Assembly: GCA_021845595.1 (NCBI GenBank) | Contig: JAJZVV010000001.1 | Location: 124,001 to 188,000, forward strand | Length of the DNA: 64,000 nucleotides | Direction of reading: 5' to 3' | Source of the DNA: Pseudomonadota bacterium | GTDB lineage: Bacteria > Pseudomonadota > Alphaproteobacteria > Acetobacterales > Acetobacteraceae | Shown here: positions 1 to 8,168 of the stretch, piece after piece | How positions within the stretch are numbered: the first letter of the stretch is position 1 | Layout: each line of letters begins with the position of its first letter | Made by a program: the position numbers and the translations under genes | Notes under the pieces: generated by a model | What the model was told of the DNA's origin: nothing | The model's database searches: none | The model's input: the letters and a program-made list of their open reading frames with translations, nothing else

Positions 1-1588
1 CCGCCTGCTGGACGAGCTGGACGGGCTCGATCCCACGTTCGATTCCTGGCTCGCGACGGAGCGGACGCGGTTGCGTAGCGCCGCACGACGGGTCGGCGAG
101 GCCGTGCTGCTGGCGCAGAACGCGCCCGAACACGTCGCGGTCGCGGCCCGCCAGCTCATCACCATCGATCCGCTGCACGAGGGGGCATGGCAGGCGCTCA
201 TCCGCAGCCACGCCGAACGCGGCGAGCGCGGCCTTGCCATCGAGGCGTTCGAGCAGTGCCAGGCCGCCTTGTCGGAGCGGCTCGGCGCATCGCCGGCAGA
301 GGAAACCCAACGTCTCGTGCGCGCCCTGCGGCTGGAGCCGGCGACGCCGCTCGCCGTCGCGCCCCTGGCCCCGAGCCGTACCGCCATCGCCGAACCGCAC
401 GGAATGCCACGCCTCGGCGTGCTGCCGCTCCGTCTCGCCAGTGGCCGTGACGACGACTCGTTCGCCGCCGGCCTGCTAACCGAACTGACCACGTCCCTCG
501 CGCGCTGCGACCTGTTCAACCTCGTGCCCAGCGATACGGCGGTACCGCATTCCGGCCCCGCCCTCGACTTCCTGCTCGATGGCATGCTGCAGCCGGCCGG
601 GGACCAGATCCGCGTCACCTTGCGCCTCGCCGATCTCGCCGGCGGCGGCCGGCTGATCTGGGCGCGGCGGTTCGATTACGCCTTGGCCGACCCGCTCGCC
701 GCCGGCGAGGAGATCGCCGCCCGGACGGCCGCCGAAATCGAGCCCGAAATCCTGATGGCCGAAGCCCGCGATGCCAGCGAGGACGAAGGGCGCGCCAGCT
801 CGGGCCGGGCCCTGATGCTGCGCGCCGTGGCGCTGATCATGCGGCCGGACCAGGACGGGCTGACCCGCGCCGGTGACCTGCTCGCCGCCGCCATCGCCAG
901 CGCCCCCGACAGTGCGCCCGCGCACGCCTGGTACGCGCTCTGGCAGGTGATGATGGTCAGCCAGGGCTGGGCCAGGGATCGGGCCGGCGCCGCGCGCCAT
1001 GCCCTCGCGCTCGCCGAACGCACCGTGATGCTGGCGCCCAACGAGCCCACCTGCCTCACCATCGCAGGCCATGTCCGCGCCCTGGTGGAGCGGCGGCTGC
1101 CGGAGGCGATGGCGCTGCACGAGCGGGCCCTGGCGCGCAACCCGAACCATGCCATGGCGTGGAATCTCTCCGGCATCGGCTGTCTCTACCAGGGCGACCT
1201 CGCCGAGGCGGAGCGACGGCTGGCCCGCTACAAGGCGCTGGCCCCCCTCCATCCGCTGGCCTTCATGCTCGATACCGGCTTCGTGATGCTGGCGCTGCTC
1301 AAGCGCGATTATCCGGCGGCGGCGGCGGCCGGGCGCGGTGTCTGCGGCATCAACCCGCCCCTGGTTTCCTCCGGCCTGCCCTGCCTCGCCGCACTCGGCC
1401 ATCTCGGCCAGACGCAGGAGGCCGCGACGCTGCGCCGGCGCCTGCTCGGCCTCGATCCGGCGCTCTCGGTGCAAACCTATCTGCGGTCCACGCCATTGCG
1501 CGCCGCGGACGCGGAGCCCATCGCCGAAGGCCTGCGGCGCGCCGGGCTTCCGGAGGGCGAATTCGTCATGGAGAGCCGGGCAGGCTGA
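1..1588 (+). CDS. BTAD / TolB-like / TPR regulator, 5' end missing
   Basis: The reading frame is already open at the left edge (first full codon at base 2), so the N-terminus, probably a winged-helix DNA-binding domain, is outside the window. Visible order: the last helices of a bacterial transcriptional activator (BTAD) domain up to about codon 115, ending in the ETQRLVRAL type of helix; a TolB/FlgO-like domain typical of class-III adenylate-cyclase-like proteins, beginning near RLGVLPLRLAS; then several TPR repeats (AHAWYALW, LAPNEPTCL, RNPNHAMAWNLSG) to the C-terminus. No cyclase or kinase catalytic domain is seen in the visible part. A DNA-binding regulator that senses through its TPR part is the best guess; its target is unknown. 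The stop at 1586-1588 lies about 40 bases before the 63-bp repeat array. Confidence 0.75.
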   Translation, partial: RLLDELDGLDPTFDSWLATERTRLRSAARRVGEAVLLAQNAPEHVAVAARQLITIDPLHEGAWQALIRSHAERGERGLAIEAFEQCQAALSERLGASPAEETQRLVRALRLEPATPLAVAPLAPSRTAIAEPHGMPRLGVLPLRLASGRDDDSFAAGLLTELTTSLARCDLFNLVPSDTAVPHSGPALDFLLDGMLQPAGDQIRVTLRLADLAGGGRLIWARRFDYALADPLAAGEEIAARTAAEIEPEILMAEARDASEDEGRASSGRALMLRAVALIMRPDQDGLTRAGDLLAAAIASAPDSAPAHAWYALWQVMMVSQGWARDRAGAARHALALAERTVMLAPNEPTCLTIAGHVRALVERRLPEAMALHERALARNPNHAMAWNLSGIGCLYQGDLAEAERRLARYKALAPLHPLAFMLDTGFVMLALLKRDYPAAAAAGRGVCGINPPLVSSGLPCLAALGHLGQTQEAATLRRRLLGLDPALSVQTYLRSTPLRAADAEPIAEGLRRAGLPEGEFVMESRAG

Positions 1589-1627
1589 CTCGCTCCACGA
1601 GAGTCTGTCAGCACTTCATTGAAGCGC

Positions 1628-1830
1628 GGACAGACACTAGCTCTTTGTTTACGCGTCTGTTTATCCGCCTCCGGCGATTCCGCCTGCGGCGGACAGACAC
1701 TAGCTCCTTGTTTACGCGTCTGTTTATCCGCCTCCGGCGATTCCGCCTGCGGCGGACAGACACTAGCTCCTTGTTTACGCGTCTGTTTATCCGCCTCCGG
1801 CGATTCCGCCTGCGGCGGACAGACACTAGC
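1628..1830. repeat. 63-bp tandem repeat array, 3.2 copies
   Basis: The string ggacagacactag begins at 1628, 1691, 1754 and 1817, an exact 63-bp period. Three full units are almost identical (the first has ctcttt where the others have ctcctt), and a fourth is cut off after about 14 bases. Each unit carries two dyads: acagac paired with gtctgt about 20 bases later, and tccgcc-tgc-ggcgga, a 6-bp stem with a 3-base loop. The unit starts of the form ctagctc-ttgtttacgcgtc resemble intergenic elements seen in alphaproteobacteria, but I cannot confirm a family. There is no spacer between units, so this is not a CRISPR. The stop codon of the minus-strand racemase gene (1826-1828) falls inside the truncated fourth copy. 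Confidence 0.9.
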
Positions 1831-2968
1831 GCACCGCCCCGGCCTCGCGCAGGGCGGCGATCTCGGCCGGTGCGAACCCGGCTGCTTCGAGCACCTGATC
1901 GGTGGCCGCGCCGGGCGGCGTGGGCGGGGCGGGGCGCTCCGTGGCGCTGCGCGAGAAGCGCGGCGCCGGTGCCGGTTGGGTGACGCCGCCGAGTTCGACG
2001 AACGCCTCCCGCGCGCGCGCATGCGGATGCGACGCGGCCTCCGACAGCGACCGCACGCCGGCGACACAGGCGTCGGTGCCCTCCAGCGCCGCGCTCCATT
2101 CGGCGCGGCTGCGGGTGGCGAAAATCGCCGTCAGCCGGGCGCGCATCGCGGGCCACGTGGCGCGATCGTACTGGCGCGCCACGAACTCCGGCTCCAGTCC
2201 GACGCGGGTGGCCAGTTCGGCGAAGAATTTCGGCTCCAGCGCGGCGACGGAGACGAACCGGCCATCGGCGGTGGCGTAGGTGTCGTAGAACGGCGCGCCG
2301 CCGTCGAGCAGGTTCTCCCCGCGCGTCTCGCGCCAGCGCCCGGCCGCCAGCCAGGCGAAGAACGGCGCCATCAGCACGGCCGCGCCGTCCACCATCGCCG
2401 CGTCCACCACCTGCCCCCGCCCCGAACGGCCGCGTTCGAGCAGGGCGGCGAGGATGCCGACGACCAGGAACATGGTCCCGCCGCCATAGTCGCCGACGAG
2501 GTTGAGCGGCGGCACCGGCCGATCCCCGGCCCGGCCGATGCCGTGCAGGGCGCCGGCGAGGGAGATGTAGTTCAGATCGTGCCCCGCCGCCGGCGCCAGC
2601 GGTCCGGTCTGGCCGAACCCGGTCATGCGCGCGAACACCAGGCGCGGGTTGCGCACGTGGCAGGTCTCCGGCCCGAAGCCGAGCCGCTCGGCGACGCCGG
2701 GGCGAAACCCTTCGATCAGCACGTCGGCCCCATCCATCAAGCGGAGCAGAACGGCCAGTCCCTGCGGCTGCTTGAGGTCGATCGCGATCCGGCGGCGGTT
2801 GCGCAGCACCACGTCCTGCTGCGGCGCCAGCGCCAGCGCGCCGGGTTCGGTCTCGGTGCGATCGACGCGGATCACCTCGGCGCCGAGATCGCCGAGCAGC
2901 ATCCCCGCCAGCGGTCCGGGCCCGATGCCGGCCAGCTCGATGATCCGCACCCCGGCCAATGGCCCCAT
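1826..2968 (-). CDS. Alpha-methylacyl-CoA racemase / family III CoA transferase
   Basis: A 380-residue protein of the CaiB/BaiF family, most like alpha-methylacyl-CoA racemase (AMACR), which epimerises 2-methylacyl-CoA thioesters so that they can enter beta-oxidation. It starts with the characteristic GVRIIELAGIGPGPLAGMLL and has the AMACR pair His130 (in AGHDLNYIS) and Asp160 (in LVGDYGGG), the positions of the catalytic acid and base. The length matches the family. Start: ATG at 2968, just before the conserved beginning. It is divergent from the acyl-CoA dehydrogenase at 3065, with 96 bases between them for both promoters; the pairing fits branched-chain acyl-CoA breakdown. Its TAG stop is contributed by the repeat array. 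A CoA transferase role cannot be excluded. Confidence 0.85.
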   Translation of the reverse strand: MGPLAGVRIIELAGIGPGPLAGMLLGDLGAEVIRVDRTETEPGALALAPQQDVVLRNRRRIAIDLKQPQGLAVLLRLMDGADVLIEGFRPGVAERLGFGPETCHVRNPRLVFARMTGFGQTGPLAPAAGHDLNYISLAGALHGIGRAGDRPVPPLNLVGDYGGGTMFLVVGILAALLERGRSGRGQVVDAAMVDGAAVLMAPFFAWLAAGRWRETRGENLLDGGAPFYDTYATADGRFVSVAALEPKFFAELATRVGLEPEFVARQYDRATWPAMRARLTAIFATRSRAEWSAALEGTDACVAGVRSLSEAASHPHARAREAFVELGGVTQPAPAPRFSRSATERPAPPTPPGAATDQVLEAAGFAPAEIAALREAGAVR

Positions 2969-3064
2969 CGCGCCCTCCCCGCGCCGCCGCGCGCGCCACT
3001 GTCTAACGATGCGGCAGGGCGCTACACTCGGGGCAAAGGAAACGCCAGGCAAGGGACCGACCCG

Positions 3065-4228
3065 ATGGACACGCACGCCGACCGCGCCGCCACCCCTGCC
3101 CGCCCGGTGATGACGGCGGGCCATGAGCAGTTTCGCGAGCAGGTGCGGCGCTTCGTGGAGCGTGAGATCGTGCCCCATCACCGCCAATGGGAGCACGACG
3201 GCATCGTGCCGCGGGCGCTGTGGCAGGCCGCCGGGGCGCAGGGGCTGCTGTGCTGCACGCTGGCGGAGGAGTTTGGCGGCGCGGGCGCGGATTTCGGCTA
3301 TTCCGCCGTCGTCGTCGAGGAGCTGGCGCGGGCTTCGGCCTCCGGCGTCGCCTTCCCGCTGCATTCGGACATCGTCGTGCCCTACATCGCCCGCTACGGC
3401 GACGAGACGCAGAAGCGGCGCTGGCTGCCGAAGATGGCGGCGGGCGACATCATCACCGCCATCGCCATGACCGAGCCCGGCACCGGCAGCGATCTGCAGT
3501 CGATCCGCACCACCGCGCGGCGCGACGGCGACGAATACGTCATCAACGGCCAGAAGACCTTCATCAGCAGCGGCCAGAATTGCGGCCTGGTCATCGTCGT
3601 CGCCAAGACCGACCCATCCAAGGGCGCCAAAGGCACCAGCCTGATCTGCGTCGAGGAGGGCACCAGGGGCTTCGTCAAAGGCCGCAAGCTGGAAAAGATC
3701 GGCCGCCACGCCGCCGACACCTCGGAGCTGTTCTTCGAGGATGTCCGCGTCCCCGTCGCCAACCGGCTCGGCGAGGAGGGCCAGGGCTTCCGCTACCTGA
3801 TGCAGGAGCTGGCGCAGGAGCGGCTGATCATCGCCCTCGGCGCCGCCGCGACGATGGAGACGATGCTGGCGCAGACCATCGCCTACACGCGCGAGCGCAC
3901 CGCCTTCGGCACCAAGGTGTTCGATTTCCAGAACACCCGCTTCAAACTCGCCGAGGCCAAGGCGCAGGCGTCGATGTACCGCATCTTCGTCGATCACTGC
4001 CTGGCGCTGCACCTGGAGCGCCGGCTCACGCCGGACCTCGCCGCTGCCGCCAAACTCAACGGTACCGACATGCTCTGCCGCCTGCTCGATGATTTCCTGC
4101 AGATGCACGGCGGCTACGGCTATATGAGCGAATACGCCATCGGCCGCGCCTGGGCCGATGCACGGGTCGGGCGCATCTACGGCGGCAGCAACGAGATCAT
4201 GAAGGAAATCATCGCGCGCACGCTGTAA
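3065..4228 (+). CDS. Acyl-CoA dehydrogenase, long-chain/isovaleryl type
   Basis: A 387-residue flavoprotein that would oxidise an acyl-CoA to the 2-enoyl-CoA and pass electrons to ETF. The signatures are complete: AMTEPGTGSDL (FAD/substrate loop, about 134-144), the middle beta domain with NGQKTFIS, the C-terminal helix bundle with RTAFGTKVFDFQ, and YGGSNEIMKEI at the end. The usual catalytic Glu of the YEGT motif is Gly here, whereas Glu is present in AQERL (about residue 252), the base position in isovaleryl- and long-chain-type enzymes. It therefore probably uses that base and branched or long substrates. Start: ATG at 3065; a second in-frame ATG lies 45 bases later. The next gene follows after 29 bases on the same strand. 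Confidence 0.92.
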   Translation: MDTHADRAATPARPVMTAGHEQFREQVRRFVEREIVPHHRQWEHDGIVPRALWQAAGAQGLLCCTLAEEFGGAGADFGYSAVVVEELARASASGVAFPLHSDIVVPYIARYGDETQKRRWLPKMAAGDIITAIAMTEPGTGSDLQSIRTTARRDGDEYVINGQKTFISSGQNCGLVIVVAKTDPSKGAKGTSLICVEEGTRGFVKGRKLEKIGRHAADTSELFFEDVRVPVANRLGEEGQGFRYLMQELAQERLIIALGAAATMETMLAQTIAYTRERTAFGTKVFDFQNTRFKLAEAKAQASMYRIFVDHCLALHLERRLTPDLAAAAKLNGTDMLCRLLDDFLQMHGGYGYMSEYAIGRAWADARVGRIYGGSNEIMKEIIARTL

Positions 4229-4257
4229 TCCGTGGGCGGCAGCGGACGCAGGACCAG

Positions 4258-5187
4258 ATGATGAGCCCATTGACCCGCCGTGCCGCGCTGTTCGGCGCCT
4301 GCGCCTGCTGCGCGCTGGCCACGCGTCGCGCGGTGGCGGCGTCGGATTTCGTCGAAATCGCTCCGGGCATGGTTTTCCGCCGCGGCGTGGACGAGCAGGC
4401 GAGCGTGGCGAACGCGGACGCCATCGCCAACACCGGGTTCATCGTCGGCGCCGAGTCCGTCGCCGTGATCGATCCCGGCGGCAGCCTCGCGGACGGCCAG
4501 GCGCTGCGCGCCGCCATCGCCGCCCGCACCACGCGGCCGGTGCGCTTCGTCGTGCTCTCCCATGTCCATCCCGACCACATCTTCGGCGCCGCCGCCTTCA
4601 CCGAGGGGGCGCCGAAGATCGTCGGCCACGCCCGCCTGCCCGCCGCGCTGGCGACGCGGGGCGAGTATTACCGGCGCCACCTCGCCGAACTTCTCGGCGC
4701 CGAGGCAGCCGGGCCGGTCGTCACACCCAACCTGCTGGTCGCGGACACCCATACGCTCGATCTCGGCGACCGGCGCCTCACTCTCCGCGCCCATCGCCCG
4801 GCGCATACGGACACCGACCTCACCCTGTTCGACGAGCGCACCGGCACGCTGATCGCCGCCGATCTGCTGTTCATCGGCCGCGTGCCCTCGTTCGACGGCG
4901 ACCTCAAGGGCTGGCTCGCCGAGCTCGACGCGCTCGCCGCGATCCGGGCGGCGCGCGTGGTCCCCGGCCACGGGCCGGTGACGACGGACTGGCCGGCGGC
5001 GGCGGCGGACCTTCGCCGCTACCTGAGCCTTCTGCTCACCGAAACCCGCGCCGCGATCGCCGCCGGCGTGCCGATCGAACAGGCCGCCACCCGCGTCGCG
5101 GCGAGCGAGCGCGGACGCTGGGCGCTGTTCGACGACTACAACCCACGCAATGTTCTCACCGCCTACCACCAGCTCGAATGGGAATAG
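4258..5187 (+). CDS. Exported metallo-beta-lactamase-fold zinc hydrolase of the quinoprotein relay type
   Basis: A 309-residue protein with a metallo-beta-lactamase fold. The N-terminus has a twin-Arg-like signal (PLTRRAALFGA then an Ala-rich stretch to about residue 27), so it is periplasmic. The metal site is visible as SHVHPDH (about 100-106), HTDTD (about 183) and VPGHGPV near residue 240. With a SoxYZ-like carrier and a CXXCW protein immediately downstream it matches the families named quinoprotein relay system zinc metallohydrolase, related to SoxH. These were defined by co-occurrence with PQQ-dependent dehydrogenases; the reaction is not known. Start: the first of two adjacent ATGs at 4258; the second is equally possible. 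Confidence 0.82.
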   Translation: MMSPLTRRAALFGACACCALATRRAVAASDFVEIAPGMVFRRGVDEQASVANADAIANTGFIVGAESVAVIDPGGSLADGQALRAAIAARTTRPVRFVVLSHVHPDHIFGAAAFTEGAPKIVGHARLPAALATRGEYYRRHLAELLGAEAAGPVVTPNLLVADTHTLDLGDRRLTLRAHRPAHTDTDLTLFDERTGTLIAADLLFIGRVPSFDGDLKGWLAELDALAAIRAARVVPGHGPVTTDWPAAAADLRRYLSLLLTETRAAIAAGVPIEQAATRVAASERGRWALFDDYNPRNVLTAYHQLEWE

Positions 5188-5200
5188 AGGAGCGCACGAC

Positions 5201-6007
5201 ATGATCCCGCGCCGTGACCTTCCGCTGCTGCTGCTCGGGGGCGCACTCGTCGCCGCCCGCCCGGCCTGGGCCGATGACGACGAGGACAAGCGGGCCGCGC
5301 GCTGGAAAGAGGTGCGCGAGGCGATTTTCGGCGACCGCGCCATCGGCGACGGGACCAGCGTGGTCGGGCTCGACGCGCCGCCGCGCGCGGAGGACGCGGC
5401 ACTCGTGCCGGTCGCCCTCCTCGTCAAGGATCCGGCCCGGGTCAGCGGCGTCTACCTCGTCATCGACGGCAATCCGGGCCCCCTCGCCGCACATGTCCAT
5501 TTCGGCGCGCTGGCCGACCCGCGGCGACTGACGCTGCGCGTGCGCGTCGATCAATATACCGACATGCACGCGGTCGCCGAAACGCGCGACGGCGCGCTGC
5601 TCGCGGTCAGCCACTTCATCAAGGCTGCCGGCGGCTGCTCGACGCCGATGGGCTCGCAGCTCGATGCCTCGCTGGCCGATGCCGGGTTCATGCGGCTGCG
5701 GCTGATCGGCCCGGTGGCGCCGGGCCAGCCGGTGCAGGCGCTGCTGATGGTGCGGCATCCCAATTTCAACGGCATGCAGATGGACCCGGTGACGCGCAAC
5801 TACACGCCGGCGCGCTTCATCCAGACCGTCGATATCGGCTTCGAGGGCCAGCCGGTGCTGCGCCTGGACAGCGACATTTCGCTCGCCAGCGATCCGGCGA
5901 TCGGCTTCGGCTTCACCCCGCCCAAGGCCGGCAAGCTCACCGTCGCCGTGCGCGACAGCTCCGGCGCGGCGTGGCACGAGGCGTTCGATGTCGCGCCGCT
6001 GTCCTGA
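5201..6007 (+). CDS. Quinoprotein-associated SoxYZ-like carrier protein
   Basis: A 268-residue exported protein: signal peptide with a Leu-rich core and a PAWA-DD cleavage region near residue 22, then a SoxY-like domain ending in KAAGGCSTPMG, and a SoxZ-like immunoglobulin domain beginning near MRLRLIGPVAPGQ with the family phrase MVRHPNFNGMQMD. In SoxYZ the C-terminal Cys of SoxY carries the sulfur substrate; here the single Cys in GGCS sits inside the fused chain, as in the SoxYZ-like carriers found with PQQ dehydrogenases. Start: ATG at 5201 after gaggag (SD), 13 bases past the metallohydrolase stop. The 3' end overlaps the next gene by 20 bases, showing one operon. Confidence 0.85.
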   Translation: MIPRRDLPLLLLGGALVAARPAWADDDEDKRAARWKEVREAIFGDRAIGDGTSVVGLDAPPRAEDAALVPVALLVKDPARVSGVYLVIDGNPGPLAAHVHFGALADPRRLTLRVRVDQYTDMHAVAETRDGALLAVSHFIKAAGGCSTPMGSQLDASLADAGFMRLRLIGPVAPGQPVQALLMVRHPNFNGMQMDPVTRNYTPARFIQTVDIGFEGQPVLRLDSDISLASDPAIGFGFTPPKAGKLTVAVRDSSGAAWHEAFDVAPLS

Positions 6008-6521
6008 GCTTGCCGCGCTCGCCCTCGCGGCGTTCCTGATCGGCGCCGGGCCGGCCAGCGACGAGCCGACGGCGCCGTGGACCGGCGACCCGCACGCGCC
6101 GCTGCCGGCGAGCATCGCCGGCGGCGGCGTCGTCCACACGGACGCCCTGCGCGCCCTCATCGCCTCCGGCGCGCCGCTGCTGCTCGATGTCGCCGCCCGC
6201 GCCGAGCGCCCCGAGGGCCTCGCGCCGGGCAACGTGTGGATACCGCCACCGCACCGCGACATCACCGGCAGCGTCTGGCTGCCCGGCTTCGGCCGCGGCG
6301 CGCTGGCGGCCGAGGAGGCGAGCGCGTTCCAGGCCCGCGTCGCCGCCCTGGCCAACGGCGATCACGACCGCACCATCGTCGTCTATTGCCACGAGCGCTG
6401 CTGGCTGAGCTGGAACGCAGCGCGACGGCTGATCGACGCCGGCTGGCACCACGTGCTCTGGTATCCGGAGGGCGTGGAGGGCTGGGAGGGCGCCGGGCAG
6501 GCGCTGGCCGCGACGCGCTGA
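5988..6521 (+). CDS. PQQ-dependent catabolism-associated CXXCW protein (rhodanese-like)
   Basis: A 177-residue protein with a hydrophobic N-terminal signal (about residues 8-22) and a rhodanese-like fold in which the active loop reads YCHERCWLSW, that is C-x2-C-W, the hallmark of the family known from PQQ-linked alcohol catabolism loci. The preceding line IVVYC and following WNAARRLIDAGW with WYPEG are typical of the family. It probably handles thiol or sulfane chemistry in the periplasm together with the SoxYZ-like carrier; the true role is unproven. Its ATG at 5988 lies 20 bases inside the end of the carrier gene, so translation is likely coupled. It ends 3 bases before the stop of the convergent DedA gene. 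Confidence 0.86.
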   Translation: MSRRCPELAALALAAFLIGAGPASDEPTAPWTGDPHAPLPASIAGGGVVHTDALRALIASGAPLLLDVAARAERPEGLAPGNVWIPPPHRDITGSVWLPGFGRGALAAEEASAFQARVAALANGDHDRTIVVYCHERCWLSWNAARRLIDAGWHHVLWYPEGVEGWEGAGQALAATR

Positions 6522-6524
6522 GCT

Positions 6525-7028
6525 CTACCAGAACCAGCGGATCGCCAGCCGCCCCGGCGCCAGCACGCCGAGCGCCCAGATCAGGGCGGAGGCGATATTG
6601 GCCAGCTGGAACGGCAGCGCCGGCATGGCGCAGATGCCGGCGACGAGCGGCACGGCCGAGCGCAGCGGGCCGAAGAAGCGGCCGAGGAACACGCCCAGCA
6701 CGCCCCAGCGGGCGAAGAAGGCCTGTCCGCGCACCAGCAGATCCGGCCGGCGCGACAGCGGCCAGTATCCGGCGATCGCCGACTTGAAGTGATAGCCGAG
6801 CCGGTAGGAGACCCAGTCGCCGAGCACGGCGCCGAGCGCGGCGGCCGCCCAGACCGGCCAGAACCCGACCCCCGCCGCGCCCAGCAACCCGCCGGCGCCG
6901 AGCAGGATCGCGGTCGCCGGCAGCAGCAGGGAGACGAAGGCGAGCGACTCGCCGAAGGCCAGCGCAAACACCACCGCCGGCGCGAAGTGCCCGTTGGCGC
7001 CGATGACGCGAAGCACCGCGTCGGTCAT
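6525..7028 (-). CDS. DedA-family membrane protein
   Basis: About 167 residues. A short DedA/SNARE-associated-type integral membrane protein with the family core: LPATAILLGAGGLLG, then GAVLGDWVSYRLGYH, then FGRFFGPLRSAVPLVAGI (F-x-x-R-x-x-P-x-x-R-S-x-x-P style). DedA proteins move or flip lipid carriers and support membrane homeostasis. Start chosen: ATG at 7028. An in-frame TTG at 7052 overlaps the stop of the upstream gene (sequence TTGA) and would add 8 residues and couple translation; neither start has a clear Shine-Dalgarno. It is the last gene of a four-gene minus-strand cluster. The protein is shorter than the usual 200 or so residues, lacking part of the C-terminal membrane segment. 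Confidence 0.82.
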   Translation of the reverse strand: MTDAVLRVIGANGHFAPAVVFALAFGESLAFVSLLLPATAILLGAGGLLGAAGVGFWPVWAAAALGAVLGDWVSYRLGYHFKSAIAGYWPLSRRPDLLVRGQAFFARWGVLGVFLGRFFGPLRSAVPLVAGICAMPALPFQLANIASALIWALGVLAPGRLAIRWFW

Positions 7029-7048
7029 GCCGCCGATGGTGTCCGCGC

Positions 7049-8164
7049 TCAATGCCGGATCAGCGCCAGCACGATCTCGGCGGCGATCAGGATGATGATG
7101 AGCACCTCGAGCAGTTCGGCTCGGCTGCTCGCCGCCTCGGCGTAGAGCGCCTCGTAGGTGTCGCGGATGATGGCGAGCTTGCGCGCCACCGCCGCGTTCA
7201 CCGAAGGCACGCGGAACAGGTCCAGGGCGGCGCTGTAGATGCGGGCGAGATAGACGTCCTCCGTCACCTGCAGGGCGTTGTCCACTTTCTCGGTGAGCTC
7301 CGTCACCTCGGCCACCAGCATGTAGAGCCGCCGCGCCAGGCCGGCATAGCGGCGCGCGCTGAACAGGGCGGTGCCGCGCCGTGTGGAATCGACGAGATCG
7401 TTCATGCGCGGCAGTTCGTCATCGAGAAGCTCGTCGTAGTAGCGCATTTCGAGCAGCTGCGCGTTGGCGACCTCGATGACGTCGATCACGTCGGACTCGC
7501 CGCGCGGCTCGTAGACGAAGGCCCGGTCCCAGGTCAGCACGGCGAGATCGTCGGTGTAGTAGGAGAAACGCTGGCGCAGCAGCTCGGCCCGCGCCGGCTC
7601 GGACAGCGGCCGCGCCTCGCCGGCGAGCAGCGGCACCAGGTCGATGCGCTCGACGAGCTCGGCCGCGCTCGGCCGGCCCTCGACCACGCGCAGCACGCCG
7701 ATGAGGTAGTCCTCCTCCAGGGTGCGCACGCTCGGGCGCGTGAGCGCCGGGCCGATCACGCCGCGCAGCCGTTCGAGCAGCGCGTGCCACGGCGGCGCGG
7801 TGCCGTCGGGCCCGACGCTGCGATCCAGCAGGTTGAGCTGGCGACAGAATTCGGACCAGTCCAGCCGCTCCAGCCCGACGCGCAGCGCCAGGCTGACGAC
7901 ACCGAAATCGAACACCCGCGCAGTGAGGCCGGCGCGGACCTCCCTCTCGCCGAGGGTCAGTGCGAGCTCCCCGAGCCCCAGCACCACGGGCGGCACGCCG
8001 AAGGCGACGGCCTTGGCCGGCGTGACGGTAAAACGGCCGCGCGCCGCCTGCCCCTGCGCTCGCCGGGACCAGAGGGTTTCGACCTGCGTCAGGTCGATCG
8101 TATCGGCGATGTCGAACAGCCGATAGGCGATGGCCGCGCCGGCGATGATCTCGGGCGCGGCCAT
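7049..8164 (-). CDS. RMD1/YagE (DUF155) family protein
   Basis: A 371-residue protein of unknown biochemical function with the arrangement of the RMD1/YagE (DUF155) family: an alpha/beta N-terminal half, then the strongly conserved block around residues 215-265 (FSYYTDDLAVLTWDRAFVYEP and the following EVANAQLLEMRYYDELLD), long helices with coiled-coil character (VTELTEKVDNALQVTEDVY), and one C-terminal hydrophobic segment (LLEVLIIILIAAEIVLALI) that would anchor it to the membrane. Eukaryotic relatives (Rmd1, Sif2/3) act at microtubules or mitochondria; bacterial members have no agreed role. Start: ATG at 8164, 4 bases after the dehydratase stop, which argues for one operon with it and the downstream DedA gene. 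Confidence 0.8.
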   Translation of the reverse strand: MAAPEIIAGAAIAYRLFDIADTIDLTQVETLWSRRAQGQAARGRFTVTPAKAVAFGVPPVVLGLGELALTLGEREVRAGLTARVFDFGVVSLALRVGLERLDWSEFCRQLNLLDRSVGPDGTAPPWHALLERLRGVIGPALTRPSVRTLEEDYLIGVLRVVEGRPSAAELVERIDLVPLLAGEARPLSEPARAELLRQRFSYYTDDLAVLTWDRAFVYEPRGESDVIDVIEVANAQLLEMRYYDELLDDELPRMNDLVDSTRRGTALFSARRYAGLARRLYMLVAEVTELTEKVDNALQVTEDVYLARIYSAALDLFRVPSVNAAVARKLAIIRDTYEALYAEAASSRAELLEVLIIILIAAEIVLALIRH

Positions 8165-8168
8165 GTCG

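Noticed and set aside
1628-1830. CRISPR array
   Set aside because: Units are directly contiguous with no variable spacers and no cas genes nearby.
1619-3064. In-frame extension of the acyl-CoA dehydrogenase upstream through the racemase gene and repeat array, as one large fusion protein
   Set aside because: It would run antisense through a conserved gene; the dehydrogenase family begins near the ATG at 3065.
7029-7052. TTG start for the DedA gene overlapping the upstream stop
   Set aside because: Possible, but the ATG at 7028 gives the usual family N-terminus and neither start has a Shine-Dalgarno; kept only as an alternative.
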